NCBI GenBank assembly: GCA_946479055.1
Contig: CAMLEX010000358.1
Location: forward strand, 1-5,717
DNA length: 5,717 bases
From: an uncultured Bacteroidota bacterium
GTDB taxonomy: Bacteria; Bacteroidota; Bacteroidia; Chitinophagales; Chitinophagaceae
Direction: 5' to 3'
Part shown: one piece after another, positions 4,088-5,717 of the stretch
How the letters are laid out: each line of letters opens with the position of its first letter
Numbering within the stretch: position 1 is the stretch's first letter
The notes under the pieces: model-generated
The model's database searches: none
The model's input: only the letters and a program-made list of their open reading frames with translations
Told to the model about the DNA's origin: nothing
Made by a program: the position numbers and the translations under genes

Positions 4088-5717
4088 ATGTTTGAAAACA
4101 TAATTCAAAAACAATTAAACGCTGATGCACAGGAGACTGCAGCTGCTGATACAGCAGAAGCAACTACAGCGACACCAAATGCACCCGTGCAAACCGCTCA
4201 CGACGATTTTGACTGGAGCGTTGACAAACGTAATGTTACTTCTTACACGAAAGAAGAAAAAGAAAAGTACGACAAAGTGTATGACAACACTTTTGTACAA
4301 TTGAACGATGGAGAACTGATCAGAGGATTGATTGTTGGTTTAACCAAAACAGATGTTGTATTGAACATTGGTTTTAAAAGCGATGGTCTTATTTCTCTCA
4401 ATGAATTCCGTGATCAGCCTAACCTGAAGATTGGTGATGAAGTGGAAGTGATGGTGGTAGATAAGGAAGACCGTCAGGGTCACCTGAATCTGAGCCGTCG
4501 CCAGGCCCGCATTACCCGTGCATGGGAAAGAATCATGGAAGTACATAAAACAGGAGAAGTTATTACTGGTCTTGTTACTTCTAAAACAAAAGGTGGTTTG
4601 ATCGTGGATGTTTTCGGTATGGAAACATTCCTGCCAGGTTCACAAATTGACGTGAAACCTGTAACTGATTACGACCAGTTTGTTGGAAAAACAATGGAAT
4701 TCAAAGTAGTTAAGATCAACGAAACTATCAAGAACGCTGTTGTATCTCATAAAGCTCTTATTGAAAGCGATATCGAAGCACAACGTGCAGAGATCATGAG
4801 CAAACTGGAGAAAGGACAGGTATTGGAAGGAACAGTGAAAAATATCACTGACTTCGGTGCCTTCATGGATTTGGGTGGCTTAGATGGTCTGTTGTATATC
4901 ACTGATATTTCATGGGGTCGTATCTCTCATCCGGCTGAAGTACTGAAGATGGATCAGAAGATCAATGTGGTAGTACTTGATTTTGATGATGAGAAAAAAC
5001 GTATCAGCCTTGGCCTGAAACAACTGACTCCGCATCCGTGGGATGTATTGTCAGAGAATATAGCAGAAGGCAATGTAGTGAAAGGTAAAGTGGTAAACAT
5101 TGAAGATTATGGTGCTTTCCTTGAGATCATGCCGGGTGTTGAAGGTCTTGTACACGTAAGTGAAATTACATGGGCTAATACACCGATCAACGCTAAAGAA
5201 TTCTTTAAGCTGAATGATGAGCATGAAGCCAAGATCGTTACGCTGGATAAAGCAAGCCGTAAGATGAGCTTATCTATCAAACAACTTTCAGCTGATCCAT
5301 GGAATGATATTGAAACACGTTTTGCAGAAGGCAGCCGTCATACCGGCCTGGTTAAAAACATCACTAACTATGGGGTGTTTGTAGAACTGGCTCCTGGTAT
5401 CGGTGGTATGATCCATATCAGTGATCTTAGCTGGTTGAAACGTTTCAATCATCCAAGTGAATACACTAAAGTTGGTGCTAACATTGATGTTGTAATAATG
5501 GGTATCGATAAAGAGAACCGTAAATTACAATTAGGGCATAAACAACTGGAAGAAGATCCCTGGAATGCACTGCAGGATACATTTGCCATCGGAACTATTC
5601 ATGAAGGTGCTGTAACCCGCCGCGATGACAAAGGTGCTGTTGTTCAGTTGCCTTATGGCCTGGAAGGTTTTGCTCCTAACCGTCACCTGACCAAAGAAGA
5701 TGGTAAGAGCATCGGCG
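4088..5717 (+). CDS. rpsA: 30S ribosomal protein S1, 3'-truncated
   Basis: The frame opens at ATG 4088 and stays open for 543 codons to the right edge, so the C-terminus is missing (Bacteroidota S1 is usually about 600 residues). S1 binds mRNA on the small ribosomal subunit and helps load messages that have weak or no Shine-Dalgarno sites. After an N-terminal Ala/Thr-rich, acidic extension (residues 1 to about 55) come six S1/OB-fold repeats. Approximate spans are domain 1, 75-139 (to NLSRRQA); domain 2, 156-223 (GGLIVDVFGMETFLPGSQ); domain 3, 244-313 (VKNITDFGAFMDLGG, DISW, ISLGLKQL); domain 4, 328-400 (VVNIEDYGAFLEI, EITW, MSLSIKQL); domain 5, 415-487 (VKNITNYGVFVEL, DLSW, LQLGHKQL); domain 6, from about 502 (GLEGFAPNRHL) and cut. 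Domains 3-5 are the canonical RNA-binding type with G-A/V-F and [IV]S-[DE] motifs and the DPW linkers; domains 1, 2 and 6 are more diverged, as in known S1 proteins. The next residues would complete domain 6. No frameshift is seen. Confidence 0.97.
   Translation, partial: MFENIIQKQLNADAQETAAADTAEATTATPNAPVQTAHDDFDWSVDKRNVTSYTKEEKEKYDKVYDNTFVQLNDGELIRGLIVGLTKTDVVLNIGFKSDGLISLNEFRDQPNLKIGDEVEVMVVDKEDRQGHLNLSRRQARITRAWERIMEVHKTGEVITGLVTSKTKGGLIVDVFGMETFLPGSQIDVKPVTDYDQFVGKTMEFKVVKINETIKNAVVSHKALIESDIEAQRAEIMSKLEKGQVLEGTVKNITDFGAFMDLGGLDGLLYITDISWGRISHPAEVLKMDQKINVVVLDFDDEKKRISLGLKQLTPHPWDVLSENIAEGNVVKGKVVNIEDYGAFLEIMPGVEGLVHVSEITWANTPINAKEFFKLNDEHEAKIVTLDKASRKMSLSIKQLSADPWNDIETRFAEGSRHTGLVKNITNYGVFVELAPGIGGMIHISDLSWLKRFNHPSEYTKVGANIDVVIMGIDKENRKLQLGHKQLEEDPWNALQDTFAIGTIHEGAVTRRDDKGAVVQLPYGLEGFAPNRHLTKEDGKSIG

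Noticed and set aside
4115..4546. Minus-strand open frames opposite rpsA
   Set aside because: They lie antisense to a well conserved S1 coding sequence and have no domain of their own.

Overview
The window reads as an ordinary chromosomal stretch of a Bacteroidota bacterium, most likely of the Chitinophagaceae/Sphingobacteriia side (lineage is inferred). Three signs point there. None of the genes with a visible start has a convincing Shine-Dalgarno sequence. A TAnnTTTG-type -7 promoter element (TATCTTTG) sits before rpsA. The protein sequences, notably LpxD with its GSPAFDA C-terminal motif and the SD-less rpsA, look like Bacteroidota versions.

Layout, left to right. (1) 1-716, plus strand: the C-terminal part of an HI0933/YhiN-type FAD-dependent flavoprotein, cut by the window edge. 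(2) 716-801: a short gap full of small palindromes. (3) 802-1248, plus: a small AT-rich gene whose product looks like a DUF4279 protein. (4) 1249-1361: a convergent gap with at most a weak terminator. (5) 1362-2399, minus: lpxD, lipid A biosynthesis. (6) 2480-3454, minus: a membrane fatty acid desaturase with three histidine boxes, 80 bp upstream of lpxD and co-directional with it. (7) 3455-4087: a 633-bp region with no convincing gene. It holds an interlocked pair of inverted repeats, a strong 14-bp hairpin with a minus-strand T-rich tail, several weaker hairpins, repeat-like words and the rpsA promoter/leader. (8) 4088-5717, plus: rpsA, ribosomal protein S1, running off the right edge inside its sixth S1 domain.

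Functionally, the lpxD-desaturase pair both act on envelope lipids (lipid A acylation and acyl-chain unsaturation). They could share a transcript, but this is inferred only from spacing and orientation. rpsA is a housekeeping translation gene. In a lineage that mostly initiates translation without Shine-Dalgarno pairing, S1 is expected to matter greatly, and its own leader carries a small hairpin close to the start codon. I see no phage, transposase, CRISPR, toxin-antitoxin or other defence system. The part least explained by known features is the structured intergenic DNA at 3676-3970.
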